A stretch of 64,000 bases of DNA from an uncultured Prevotella sp. (GTDB taxonomy: Bacteria; Bacteroidota; Bacteroidia; Bacteroidales; Bacteroidaceae). Of this stretch, positions 23,241 to 32,607 are shown in pieces. Under the pieces are notes generated by a model. That model saw only the letters and a program-made list of their open reading frames with translations, searched no databases and had not been told where the DNA came from. The position numbers were made by a program, and so were the translations under genes. The DNA lies in NCBI GenBank assembly GCA_947164965.1, contig CAMUYR010000014.1, positions 1 through 64,000 on the forward strand, in the 5' to 3' direction. Each line of letters opens with the position of its first letter. The first letter of the stretch is position 1.

Positions 23241-26200
23241 TTAGATTTTTGCTATTTTTATGTTCAGTTTAAAATCGTCAAATTCAACTTCCTGACCATC
23301 GTTGGCTTCCAACTTCAGATCATCGGCCAGCACCTGACGGGCAATATAGTCGCCAAAAGCCTCTACAGCCTTGGTCGATGCCTCATTGGGCTCGATGCTC
23401 ACACGGATGTGGTCGGTAATTTCCAATCCACTCTTTTTGCGGATGTTCTGGATGCGGTTGACCAATTCGCGAGCCATACCCTCGGCACGCAGCTCATCGG
23501 TCAAAGTGATATCGAGGGCTACGGTCAAGTTGCCTTCGTTGCCTACCAGCCATCCTGGGATGTCCTCGCTGATGATCTCAACATCCTCAGCCAGAATCTC
23601 ATAGCTATCCAACTGCAACTTTCCATTCGTTTCCAATTCGGCTATCTGCTCCTGTGACATAGCAGCTACGGCAGCAGCTACGGCCTTCATGTCCTTGCCG
23701 AACTTCTTACCCATGGTTCGGAAGTTACATTTCACCTTCTTCACCAGAATGCCGGCACCCTCAACGAACTTCACTTCCTTCACGTTCACCTCTTGCAGGA
23801 ATATCTGCTTGACGGTCTCGATGGCTTCACGCTGCGCATTGTCAACGGGAGGAATCATCAGTGTCTGCAGTGGCTGCTTCACCTTGATGCTCTCCTTACG
23901 GCGCAAGGCAAGTACGATAGTAGTGATACGCTGGGCAATGGCCATACGCTCCTCGAGGTCCTTGTTGACAAGGGATGCGTTGAATTCGGGGAATTTATCC
24001 AGATGTACGCTATCCAAAGCGCCACCAAGGTCCTTATACAACTGGTCGGCAAAGAACGGTGCAAATGGTGCCAACAGCTTCGATACGGTCATCAGACACT
24101 CATACAGCGTCTGATAGGCTGCCAGTTTGTCGTTGTCCATCTCCTTGCCCCAGAAGCGTTTCTTATTCAGGCGAACATACCAGTTAGACAGGTCTTCATC
24201 TACAAATGCATCGATGAGTCGACCGGCACGTGTAGGATCGTAGCCGTCCATTTCTTGCTGAACACCCTGAACCAATGAGTTCAGACATGACAGTATCCAA
24301 CGGTCGAACTCAGGACGCTCACTAACGGGAATCTGCGGCGACTGCGGGTCGAAGCCATCTACGTTGGCATACATCGCAAAGAGTGAATATGTATTATATA
24401 AGGTGCCAAAGAACTTACGGCTGATTTCGGCCACTCCTTCGGGGTCAAACTTCAGGTTGTCCCAAGGCTCGCTATTTGTCATCATATACAGGCGCACGGC
24501 ATCAGAACCGTACTTGCCAATCATATCGAACGGATTCACTACGTTGCCGACGTGCTTCGACATCTTGTTGCCCTTGGCATCGAGCACCAATCCCGATGAA
24601 ATCACATTCTTGAAGGCTACTGAGTCGAAAATCATCGTAGCAATGGCGTGCAACGTGAAGAACCAGCCACGCGTCTGGTCGACACCCTCGTTGATGAAAT
24701 CGCAGGGGAAGGCTATGCGCTTGTCGATGAGTTCGGCATTTTCAAACGGATAGTGCACCTGAGCGTATGGCATAGAGCCGGAATCGAACCATACATCAAT
24801 CAGGTCTGACTCTCGCTTCATCGGTTTACCCGATGCAGAACACAGCACGATATAATCCACGTAAGGACGGTGCAAGTCTATCTTGTCGTAGTTCTCCTTG
24901 CTCATATCGCCTGGCACGAATCCCTGATCCTTCAGCAGATTGCTCTTCATAAAGCCAGCCTCGACAGCCTTCTCCATCTCGTTATACAGCTCCTCAACGC
25001 TGCCGATGCAGATTTCCTCACCTTCCTCCGAGCGCCAGATAGGCAGCGGCGTGCCCCAGAAGCGGCTACGGCTCAGGTTCCAGTCGTTCAGATTATCGAG
25101 CCAGTTGCCGAAGCGACCCGTACCTGTTGATTCAGGCTGCCAATTGATGGTCTTGTTGAGCTCTGACATACGCTCCTTGCAAGCCGACGACTTGATAAAC
25201 CAGCTGTCCAATGGATAGTACAATACAGGCTTGTCGGTACGCCAGCAATGGGGATAGTTGTGCACGTGCTTCTCAATCTTGAACACTTTGTTCTGAGCCT
25301 TCAGATCCATGCAGATCGAGATGTCCAGTGTCTCGTCCTTGTCGGTCAGCGTGTCGTCGTAGGCATTCTTCACGTAACGGCCTGCAAACTTGTTCCACTC
25401 GTCGACGTTCACGTAGTTCTTCACAAACTCTGGGTCGAGGTCTTCGATGACAAAATACTTACCCTGCAGATCAACAACGGGGCGCTCAGCACCTTTTTTA
25501 TCTATCAGCACGATAGGGCATATACCGGCCTTCTTGGCTACGAAGGCATCGTCGGCACCGAAGTTAGGAGCGATATGTACGATACCGGCACCATCGTCGG
25601 TCGTTACGTAGTCACCAGGAATCACCTTGAAGGCATCACCCATGGGTTTGATAGCGGGCATCAGCTGCTCATACTCCATACCGACGAGGTCGGTACCCTT
25701 GTAGCGGGCTACGATGCGATAGGGAATCAGCTTCTCACCCTTCTTGTATTCAGGCATCTCTCCACCATCGGTGATGGCTCCCTCGGCGGGCAGATAGGCG
25801 TTCAGGCGAGCCTCGGCCAGCACCAGTGTCACCTTGTCGGCGGTGTAAGGATTATAAGTCTCTACAGCCACATAGTCAATCTTCGGACCTACACAGAGGG
25901 CTGAGTTGGCTGCCAGGGTCCAAGGGGTGGTCGTCCATGCCAGGAAGTATGGGGTGCCCCACTTCGTCATCTCCGGCTTCGGGGTCTTCATCTTAAACTG
26001 AGCGGTACACGTTGTGTCCTTCACATCACGGTAGCAACCAGGCTGGTTCAACTCGTGGCTCGAAAGACCGGTACCTGCGGCTGGCGAGTATGGCTGGATG
26101 GTGTATCCCTTATAGAGCAGACCCTTGTTGTAGAACTGCTTCAGCAGCCACCACAGCGTCTCGATATACTTGTTGTCGTAGGTGATGTAGGGATTGTCGA

Positions 26201-26651
26201 GGTCAACGAAGTAACCCATCTTCTCCGTCAGGTCACGCCATTCCTGAGTGTACATCATCACGTTCTCGCGACACTTCTTGTTGTAGTCCTCCGTTGAGAT
26301 ATACTTGTCGCTCTCCTTGTTGTCAATGTCGGCCTTGGTAATGCCCAACTCCTTCTCAACGCCCAACTCTACGGGCAGTCCATGGGTGTCCCAACCGGCC
26401 TTGCGCTTCACTTGGAAGCCCTTCATTGTCTTGTAGCGGTTGAAGGTGTCCTTGATGCTGCGCGCCAGCACATGATGGATTCCGGGGTGACCATTGGCCG
26501 ATGGAGGACCCTCGAAGAATACAAATTGCGGACAACCTTCCCGCTCCGTCACGGAGCGCCAGAAGACGTTTTTCTCCTTCCACTGTTGCAGCACGTCATC
26601 GTTCGTCTGCACTAAATTCAAGCCTTTGTGTTCGGCAAATCTCTTACTCAT
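23241..26651 (-). CDS. ileS: Isoleucyl-tRNA synthetase
   Basis: The 1136-residue protein is of the long type. It has the HIGH-equivalent motif PSANGHPGIHHVLA, an editing (CP1) domain with TTPWTLAANSALCVGP, the KMSKS-like motif GNKMSKHVGNV and an anticodon-binding domain with a long C-terminal part. It charges tRNA-Ile. It is first in a run ileS-dksA-lspA-DUF4296 and has a good promoter at 26691-26721. No T-box or other leader structure was seen. Confidence 0.97.
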   Translation of the reverse strand: MSKRFAEHKGLNLVQTNDDVLQQWKEKNVFWRSVTEREGCPQFVFFEGPPSANGHPGIHHVLARSIKDTFNRYKTMKGFQVKRKAGWDTHGLPVELGVEKELGITKADIDNKESDKYISTEDYNKKCRENVMMYTQEWRDLTEKMGYFVDLDNPYITYDNKYIETLWWLLKQFYNKGLLYKGYTIQPYSPAAGTGLSSHELNQPGCYRDVKDTTCTAQFKMKTPKPEMTKWGTPYFLAWTTTPWTLAANSALCVGPKIDYVAVETYNPYTADKVTLVLAEARLNAYLPAEGAITDGGEMPEYKKGEKLIPYRIVARYKGTDLVGMEYEQLMPAIKPMGDAFKVIPGDYVTTDDGAGIVHIAPNFGADDAFVAKKAGICPIVLIDKKGAERPVVDLQGKYFVIEDLDPEFVKNYVNVDEWNKFAGRYVKNAYDDTLTDKDETLDISICMDLKAQNKVFKIEKHVHNYPHCWRTDKPVLYYPLDSWFIKSSACKERMSELNKTINWQPESTGTGRFGNWLDNLNDWNLSRSRFWGTPLPIWRSEEGEEICIGSVEELYNEMEKAVEAGFMKSNLLKDQGFVPGDMSKENYDKIDLHRPYVDYIVLCSASGKPMKRESDLIDVWFDSGSMPYAQVHYPFENAELIDKRIAFPCDFINEGVDQTRGWFFTLHAIATMIFDSVAFKNVISSGLVLDAKGNKMSKHVGNVVNPFDMIGKYGSDAVRLYMMTNSEPWDNLKFDPEGVAEISRKFFGTLYNTYSLFAMYANVDGFDPQSPQIPVSERPEFDRWILSCLNSLVQGVQQEMDGYDPTRAGRLIDAFVDEDLSNWYVRLNKKRFWGKEMDNDKLAAYQTLYECLMTVSKLLAPFAPFFADQLYKDLGGALDSVHLDKFPEFNASLVNKDLEERMAIAQRITTIVLALRRKESIKVKQPLQTLMIPPVDNAQREAIETVKQIFLQEVNVKEVKFVEGAGILVKKVKCNFRTMGKKFGKDMKAVAAAVAAMSQEQIAELETNGKLQLDSYEILAEDVEIISEDIPGWLVGNEGNLTVALDITLTDELRAEGMARELVNRIQNIRKKSGLEITDHIRVSIEPNEASTKAVEAFGDYIARQVLADDLKLEANDGQEVEFDDFKLNIKIAKI

Positions 26652-26690
26652 AAATATCGATATTTTCTTTACTTATTTCTTAATGACGTG

Positions 26691-26721
26691 CAAAGGTAAG
26701 CATTATTTTTCATACCACCAA
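26691..26721 (-). promoter_or_regulatory. Promoter of the ileS operon
   Basis: The minus strand has TTG (26719-26721), a 20-bp spacer and TACCTTTG (26691-26698), about 40 bp before ileS. Confidence 0.7.
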
Positions 26722-26784
26722 ATTTCTGCTTTACTAAAATGTTAAAAATAGAGAAAGTGACAACCAACCTAAGTACTTTGTGAA

Positions 26785-26953
26785 TTTGTGACTTTTGGAA
26801 TTTGTGACATTAAGGATGTTTCAATATGCAGAACGAAGAAAAAGTAGTATTAGAATTATATAATATTATAATATTATATAATTTATATAATAGCGGTGAA
26901 TAGAATTTGTGTATGGGAATGTGCTTAATGTCACAAATTCCCATTGTCACAAA
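26785..26953. repeat. Inverted repeat (30-bp arms) around an AT-rich palindrome
   Basis: The arms are 26785-26814 (TTTGTGACTTTTGGAATTTG and on) and 26924-26953. The inner 18 bp (GGAATTTGTGACATTAAG) are inverted perfectly, and the outer 8 match after a 4-base mismatch. The centre is nearly pure A/T (TATAATATTATAATATTATA). The right arm runs into tilS and supplies its last codons and stop. The structure resembles a small non-coding insertion element or a large terminator. Confidence 0.75.
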
Positions 26954-28256
26954 GTCCAATCTCCAGCACTTCTTTTGTCTGGTCAGAAACAGCAACACGA
27001 CTATCGGTTCTCAAGCCGACGGCCCAAACGATAACTCCCTGAGAATCAACAACAACCAGCTGCCGACGCTTCTCAAAAACAGTCATCTTGCAATCGGTCA
27101 TCAGATCGCTTAACAACTTGCGGCCCGACATACCATAGGGTATCATCCAGTCACCCTCTTCTACCCCTCTGACGGTCAAAGGAAAAGTTACTTTTGCAGC
27201 ATCAAGCGTGGCTATATAAGGCATTTTCGACACGTAAACAGCACATTTACGCACCCTAAACAGCATGTTTTCATCCAAACGATACGTACCTTCCTCGGGA
27301 ACGATATTACGTTTCAAAGGCTTTGATATTGCTTCAACGATCAAGCGAGAACGGTCCTTCAATACTTCATAGCCCGAAGCAGAACTGACGATTCTACCGC
27401 TCTCGGCATCCATAATCTGACGCACCTGACTGCCGTTGAAACCGTAGTTTTTAAGCCATTCATAGACGATATATTCACTTGAACCGTATTTTTCTAACTC
27501 TCTAATTTCTAGTATATTACTATTTCTATATTTATCGACAATAGTATCCAATACCGTCTGTGCTTCGCCAACGTTCTCCGTCATCCGCTGAATATTCTCC
27601 GAAACGGCTGGATTGAGTTCGCGAAGCAAAGGGAGCACCTGTAATCGAATCCTATTTCGTTGCACGTCAGCCTCCAAATTGGTGCTGTCCGTGACATATT
27701 TCTGCCCTCTTTTTACCAAAAAATCCTCAATTTCCGCACGGGAAACGCACAAAAGCGGCCGCAAACATGTCACAGAGGGACGGTTCTTTTGTGACATTTG
27801 CGACTTCGGTTGAATGCCCATCAGCCCACGCAAGCCCGTACCACGCACCAGGTTCAGAAGCACCGTTTCTACCGAGTCGTCACTATGATGAGCCACACAG
27901 ACCCCAGCCGCACCCACATCTTTGCATAACTGGGCAAACCAGCTATAACGCAATTCACGGGCAGCCATCTCAATGCTAACCTTATGCAGTTCGGCGTATT
28001 CGTGCGTATCAAAATGAGCACGATGCAGTTCAACACCAAGCTTCTCGCACAGCTCCACACAAAACGCCTCGTCCCTATCCGATTCAGCGCCTCGTAGATG
28101 AAAATTACAATGGGCAACATGCACACGATAGCCCGCCTCATGCAACAACAAAAGCAAAGCAACACTATCTGCACCACCGCTTAAAGCAATAATATATAAA
28201 TCGCTAGTATTAAGCAGGTTATATTTCTTAATATACGCATCTATCTTACTCCACAT
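26931..28256 (-). CDS. tilS: tRNA(Ile)-lysidine synthetase
   Basis: The 441-residue protein has the PP-loop ALSGGADSVALLLLLHEAG, HCNFHLRGAESDRDEAF and VAHHSDDSVETVLLNLVRG, typical of TilS, plus the C-terminal TilS-C domain. It converts C34 of tRNA-Ile(CAU) to lysidine, an essential step. Between GLMGIQ and LRPLLCV lies an extra stretch (PKSQMSQKNRPSVTC) encoded by a palindromic repeat at 27767-27797. The final codons (LCDNGNL) come from the inverted repeat at the 3' end. It overlaps the upstream methyltransferase gene by 11 bp. Confidence 0.95.
   Translation of the reverse strand: MWSKIDAYIKKYNLLNTSDLYIIALSGGADSVALLLLLHEAGYRVHVAHCNFHLRGAESDRDEAFCVELCEKLGVELHRAHFDTHEYAELHKVSIEMAARELRYSWFAQLCKDVGAAGVCVAHHSDDSVETVLLNLVRGTGLRGLMGIQPKSQMSQKNRPSVTCLRPLLCVSRAEIEDFLVKRGQKYVTDSTNLEADVQRNRIRLQVLPLLRELNPAVSENIQRMTENVGEAQTVLDTIVDKYRNSNILEIRELEKYGSSEYIVYEWLKNYGFNGSQVRQIMDAESGRIVSSASGYEVLKDRSRLIVEAISKPLKRNIVPEEGTYRLDENMLFRVRKCAVYVSKMPYIATLDAAKVTFPLTVRGVEEGDWMIPYGMSGRKLLSDLMTDCKMTVFEKRRQLVVVDSQGVIVWAVGLRTDSRVAVSDQTKEVLEIGLCDNGNL
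27767..27797 (-). repeat. REP-like palindrome inserted in frame in tilS
   Basis: ATGTCACA ... TGTGACAT arms (8 bp) surround AAAGAACCGTCCCTC on the minus strand. The core AGAACCGTCCnTCTGTG is shared with the palindrome next to the RAYT gene at 48200-48222. It adds codons to a loop of TilS without breaking the frame. Confidence 0.8.
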
Positions 28257-29424
28257 AGAGAACCAAACCCTTCAGGTATTCACCCTCCGGATGATAGATG
28301 TTGATAGGATGATCGGCAGGCTGATGCAGCTGATGAAGGATGCGAACCTTACGCTTGGCAAGGGCTGCAGCAGTGAAAACAGCATTGCGGAAATGGTCTT
28401 TCGTAACCACCTGCGAACACGAGAACGTAAACAAGATGCCACCCTTCTCTATCTTCTCGAACGCCTTCTGATTCAGACGCGTATAACCTTTCAGCGCATT
28501 ATGCAGGGCACCACGATGCTTGGCAAAGGCGGGCGGGTCAAGGATAATGAGATTATAATTAGAACCAGCCTGTTCTAAATACTTGAAGGCATCCTCGCAA
28601 AAGGCCTGATGACGGGCATCGCCAGGGAAATTGAGTTCTACATTTTGCTTCGTCAGTTCAATCGCTTTGGCTGACGAATCGACACTATGCACGAGCTCAG
28701 CGCCGCCACGCATGGCATAGAACGAGAAGCCGCCCGTATAGCAGAACATGTTCAGCACACGCTTGCCCTTTGAGAATTTCTCCAGCAACGAACGGTTCTC
28801 ACGCTGGTCAACGAAGAAGCCCGTCTTCTGACCTTTCAACCAGTCGACACGGAACTTCAAGCCATTCTCGACGGCAATATTATCATCGCTACCCCCCACG
28901 AGGAAACCATTCATATCATCGGCAGTCATAAAGGGCAACGTAGTCTCACTCTTATAATAAATATGTGAAATCCTCGATTCCATCACATCGCTCAGCGCAC
29001 GAGCTATCTCCTTGCGACACAGATGCATACCGATGGAATGGGCTTGCATGACAGCCGTCTGCCCATACACGTCGACAATCAGGCCAGGCAGATTGTCACC
29101 TTCGCCATGTACCAGTCGGTAGGTATTATTCTGTGGATTGTCAGCGATGCCAATGGCCTGACGCATCTTCAAAGCCGACGAGAGGCGGGAATGCCAGAAT
29201 TCATCGTCAATCTGGACGTCAGAGAACGATAATACACGCACGGCAATGGAGCCCTCTTGGTAGTGGCCAACAGCGATAAAATCGCCCGAATGAGCCAATA
29301 CACGCACCACATCACCCTCACCGATGCCTTCATCGATGCTGAGTATGGCGCCCGAGAATACCCACGGATGGAATCGCTTCAGACTCTCTTCCTTGCCCCG
29401 TTTAAGCCGAATTTCTTTGTACAT
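28246..29424 (-). CDS. Class I SAM-dependent rRNA methyltransferase (RlmI-like)
   Basis: The 392-residue protein has an N-terminal PUA-like domain (MYKEIRLKRGKEESLKRFHP, then VRVLAHSGDFIAVGHY), a middle RlmI-type domain and a Rossmann methyltransferase domain with LNMFCYTGGFSFYAMRGGA (motif I) and LIILDPPAFAKHRG (motif IV). RlmI-type enzymes methylate a cytosine at C5 in 23S rRNA, but related proteins differ in target. The last residues overlap tilS, and its start overlaps the exonuclease gene by 23 bp, giving a compact three-gene operon. Confidence 0.9.
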   Translation of the reverse strand: MYKEIRLKRGKEESLKRFHPWVFSGAILSIDEGIGEGDVVRVLAHSGDFIAVGHYQEGSIAVRVLSFSDVQIDDEFWHSRLSSALKMRQAIGIADNPQNNTYRLVHGEGDNLPGLIVDVYGQTAVMQAHSIGMHLCRKEIARALSDVMESRISHIYYKSETTLPFMTADDMNGFLVGGSDDNIAVENGLKFRVDWLKGQKTGFFVDQRENRSLLEKFSKGKRVLNMFCYTGGFSFYAMRGGAELVHSVDSSAKAIELTKQNVELNFPGDARHQAFCEDAFKYLEQAGSNYNLIILDPPAFAKHRGALHNALKGYTRLNQKAFEKIEKGGILFTFSCSQVVTKDHFRNAVFTAAALAKRKVRILHQLHQPADHPINIYHPEGEYLKGLVLYVE

Positions 29425-30043
29425 CGTCTATCACTTTTATCAGTTCGTAATCGCCCGTCTGCTCCAGTCGCATCAGCTCCTCGTAGAGCATGATACACGA
29501 CCAGGCATCTGTTGCGGCATACAATTTCTGCTTGTCCTGCAGGATATCAGCCTCCCAATTCGTCAGCTGTTCACGTTTGGAAATACGCTGCTCGAAGAAG
29601 TTGGCATAGAGCTTCTGAAGACTCAGGTCCTCAATACCCACCTCGCGCACATGATCCTGTAAATCAACGAAATAGCCTGCATTGAAATCGCCAAGTTTAT
29701 GCAGCGAATTAAGGTCGTCACGCAACGAAAGACCTATCTTCGGCACCGTCGTATCCTCTAACAAACGCTTCACCGAGGGCGACAAACCCAATTGGTTGAG
29801 GCGGAAGAGGAAGCACACATCGTGAGACGACACTTGGAGAAGGGCAACATGATGTATCGTTCCCTTCTTAAACGAGGGTCTGGTCTCTGTATCAATACCC
29901 AAAATGGGTTGCGACAGCAGGTAACGCACGGCTTTTTCGGCATCGCGTTCGGTCAAAACGACCTCTATACGACCCTCGAAGAGCACTCGCGGAAGCGACG
30001 AAATCCTCGTTTTATCAAATTTACTATATATTCTTTTCTTCAT
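29402..30043 (-). CDS. DEDDy 3'-5' exonuclease
   Basis: From ATG 30043 the protein has 213 residues (MKKRIYSKFDKTRISSLPRV). The track start at 30154 lies upstream of the promoter and is rejected. Exonuclease motifs are Exo I LGIDTETRPSF, Exo II around GLSLRDDLNSL/YFVDLQD and Exo III YAATDAWSCIMLY (the Y-x3-D form). Such stand-alone 3'-5' exonucleases resemble RNase D or WRN-type nuclease domains; the substrate may be RNA or DNA. Its -7 element is only 8 bp from the ATG. Confidence 0.87.
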   Translation of the reverse strand: MKKRIYSKFDKTRISSLPRVLFEGRIEVVLTERDAEKAVRYLLSQPILGIDTETRPSFKKGTIHHVALLQVSSHDVCFLFRLNQLGLSPSVKRLLEDTTVPKIGLSLRDDLNSLHKLGDFNAGYFVDLQDHVREVGIEDLSLQKLYANFFEQRISKREQLTNWEADILQDKQKLYAATDAWSCIMLYEELMRLEQTGDYELIKVIDDVQRNSA

Positions 30044-30051
30044 TTTGGGTG

Positions 30052-30059
30052 CAAAGTTA
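30052..30059 (-). promoter_or_regulatory. -7 element for the exonuclease-methyltransferase-tilS operon
   Basis: The minus strand reads TAACTTTG, eight bases before ATG 30043. The leader is nearly absent, which also fixes the start choice. Confidence 0.6.
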
Positions 30060-30113
30060 GTGAAATAAAATAAAAAAACCGCCAATTTATGATGAAATCT
30101 AAGAATTTCTTTG

Positions 30114-30121
30114 TAATTTTG
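30114..30121 (+). promoter_or_regulatory. -7 element for ftsK
   Basis: TAATTTTG precedes the ftsK start by 26 bp and is divergent to the exonuclease promoter. Confidence 0.55.
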
Positions 30122-30147
30122 CATCTTAAAATAATATAATAAGGTAT

Positions 30148-32607
30148 ATGGCAAAAAAGAAAACTAGTAAATCATCAGCCGACAAGCCCGCATCATCGCT
30201 CAAAGAGGCTTTAGGATTCAACAATATATTCCATAACGAACGCATCAATTTTGTACTGGGACTCTTTCTGATTTTCGTCTCGGTCTATATGTTGTGGGCT
30301 TTCGTGTCATATTTCACGACGGGAGCAGCCGACCAGAGTCTGATAGAGACGCCTCGCGATGGCGAACTATTGAATCAGAACCATGAATTCCAGAATGCCT
30401 GCGGCAGTTTGGGCGCTTATGTCTCTTGGTTCTTCATTAAGCGTTGCTTCGGTTTGGCAGCTTTTATCATCCCGTTGTTCCTCATCTTATTGGGAGTCAA
30501 CCTGATGCGAACCTACAAGATAGGCCTGCTGAAGTGGTTTATGTGCCTGGCTATTTTGATGGTCTGGGCTTCAGTAACCTTTGCTAATTTCCTGGTACCT
30601 TTCTTCGAGAGCGCCTGCTATAACCCAGGTGGAGACCACGGATTGGCTATGAGTCAGCAGATAGAAGGATTGGTCGGCACACCAGGCTTGACGGCCCTAT
30701 TGGGATTGATTGCCATCGCATTCCTTACTTATCTCAGTATGGAGACGGTCATCATTATCCGCAAGATATTCAATCCGCTTCGCTATCTGAAGAAGATTCC
30801 CATGACGATCAATGTGGGAGGCGGCGACAGTACTGACAACAACGGTATCGTAGAAGACCCGACCGTGTTTGACAATCCTCAGGCCGAAGAGATTGAGTTT
30901 GTGATGGACGACAACAAGAAAGAAGACACAGTGGAAACCATCATACCTACTCCCAAACCCGTTGACACAACTGCCGATGATGCAGATGATGACAAAGACG
31001 ACGATGTGATCATGACGGTTGATACGGGCAAGGAAGAGGAGGAAGCCAAAGGAAAGAATGTGGTTGGCAACTATGGTGACCTGTCGACACCCTACGATCC
31101 CAAGCGCGATTTGGAGAACTACCACTATCCCACCCTCGACCTGCTACAGAAGTACGAGAGCGACGGCAAGCCCTATATCGACATGCAGGAGCAGACCAGC
31201 AACAAGAATCGTATTGTGGACGTGTTGCGCAACTTCGGCGTGGAGATAAGCAGCATCAAGGCAACCGTAGGTCCTACCATCACGCTCTATGAGATTACGC
31301 CCGCTCCCGGTGTCCGTATTTCGAAGATTAAAAATCTGGAAGACGACATTGCATTGAGTCTGGCTGCCCTCGGCATTCGTATCATCGCCCCGATTCCTGG
31401 TAAGGGAACGGTAGGTATCGAGGTACCAAACGCCAAGCCCGCCACCGTATCGATGGAGTCTATCCTCAACTCGAAGAAGTTCCAGGAGACAACGATGGAG
31501 TTGCCTTGTGCCGTAGGTAAGACCATTACCAACGAAGTATTTATGTTCGACCTTGCCAAGGCGCCTCACCTGTTGGTAGCCGGTGCTACTGGTCAGGGTA
31601 AGTCGGTTGGATTGAATGCCATCATCACCTCTTTATTATATAAGAAACACCCCGCAGAGTTGAAGATAGTGCTGGTAGACCCCAAGAAGGTTGAGTTCAG
31701 CGTCTATAGCAGCATTGAGAAACACTTCCTTGCAAAGGTGCCCGATGATGGCGAAGAACCTATCATCACCGACGTCACCAAGGTGATCCGCACGCTGAAC
31801 TCGCTGTGTAAGGAGATGGATACCCGTTACGACCTGCTGAAGATAGCACAGGCACGCAACATCAAGGAATACAACAAGAAGTTTATTGACCGTCAGCTGA
31901 ATCCTGAGCACGGCCATCGCTTCATGCCGTATATCGTCGTGGTTATCGATGAGTTCGGCGACCTGATTATGACGGCAGGCAAGGAGGTTGAGCTGCCAAT
32001 CGCACGTATTGCTCAGCTAGCCCGTGCCGTAGGTATTCACATGATTATCGCTACCCAGCGTCCTACTACGAATATCATCACAGGTACCATCAAGGCCAAC
32101 TTCCCAAGCCGCATAGCCTTCCGTGTTGGCGCCATGATTGACTCACGCACCATTCTCGACCGCCCAGGTGCTCAGCAGCTGGTAGGCCGAGGCGACATGC
32201 TCTACTTAAACGGCGGTGAGCCTGTTCGTGTTCAATGTGCCTTTGTCGATACACCTGAAGTGGAGCGCATCAACCAGTTTATTTCTTCGCAACAGGGCTA
32301 CATGTCAGCCTTCGAGCTGCCAGAGCCTGATACCGACGAGGGCGACAGCAGCGAGAGTCGCGATGTAGACATGCAACACCTTGACCCGATGTTTGAGGAT
32401 GCTGCCCGTCTGATTGTTCGTGAGCAGAGCGGCAGTACGAGCTTGATTCAGCGTAAGTTTGCTATTGGTTACAACCGTGCCGGTCGACTGATGGATCAGC
32501 TGGAGAAGGCTGGCATTGTGGGCGCCGCTCATGGTTCAAAGCCTCGTGAAGTGTTGATTATGGACGAAAACAGTCTTGAAAACTTATTAGGACAATGGAG
32601 AGGATAA
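30148..32607 (+). CDS. ftsK: DNA translocase FtsK/SpoIIIE
   Basis: The 819-residue protein has four or five N-terminal membrane helices (residues about 35-210), an acidic linker (TTADDADDDKDDDVIM) and the motor. The motor carries Walker A (LVAGATGQGKSVGLNAI), Walker B (YIVVVIDEFGDLIM) and IATQRPTTNIITG. A C-terminal gamma winged helix follows (TSLIQRKFAIGYNRAGRLMD) that reads polar KOPS-like sequences. It pumps chromosomal DNA at the division septum. Its stop overlaps the lolA-like gene by 13 bp, a conserved Bacteroidetes pairing. Confidence 0.96.
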   Translation: MAKKKTSKSSADKPASSLKEALGFNNIFHNERINFVLGLFLIFVSVYMLWAFVSYFTTGAADQSLIETPRDGELLNQNHEFQNACGSLGAYVSWFFIKRCFGLAAFIIPLFLILLGVNLMRTYKIGLLKWFMCLAILMVWASVTFANFLVPFFESACYNPGGDHGLAMSQQIEGLVGTPGLTALLGLIAIAFLTYLSMETVIIIRKIFNPLRYLKKIPMTINVGGGDSTDNNGIVEDPTVFDNPQAEEIEFVMDDNKKEDTVETIIPTPKPVDTTADDADDDKDDDVIMTVDTGKEEEEAKGKNVVGNYGDLSTPYDPKRDLENYHYPTLDLLQKYESDGKPYIDMQEQTSNKNRIVDVLRNFGVEISSIKATVGPTITLYEITPAPGVRISKIKNLEDDIALSLAALGIRIIAPIPGKGTVGIEVPNAKPATVSMESILNSKKFQETTMELPCAVGKTITNEVFMFDLAKAPHLLVAGATGQGKSVGLNAIITSLLYKKHPAELKIVLVDPKKVEFSVYSSIEKHFLAKVPDDGEEPIITDVTKVIRTLNSLCKEMDTRYDLLKIAQARNIKEYNKKFIDRQLNPEHGHRFMPYIVVVIDEFGDLIMTAGKEVELPIARIAQLARAVGIHMIIATQRPTTNIITGTIKANFPSRIAFRVGAMIDSRTILDRPGAQQLVGRGDMLYLNGGEPVRVQCAFVDTPEVERINQFISSQQGYMSAFELPEPDTDEGDSSESRDVDMQHLDPMFEDAARLIVREQSGSTSLIQRKFAIGYNRAGRLMDQLEKAGIVGAAHGSKPREVLIMDENSLENLLGQWRG

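Noticed and set aside
30044-30154. N-terminal extension of the exonuclease ORF (start 30154)
   Set aside because: The extension contains the promoter for the gene; the Met at 30043 directly follows a -7 element and starts the conserved part.
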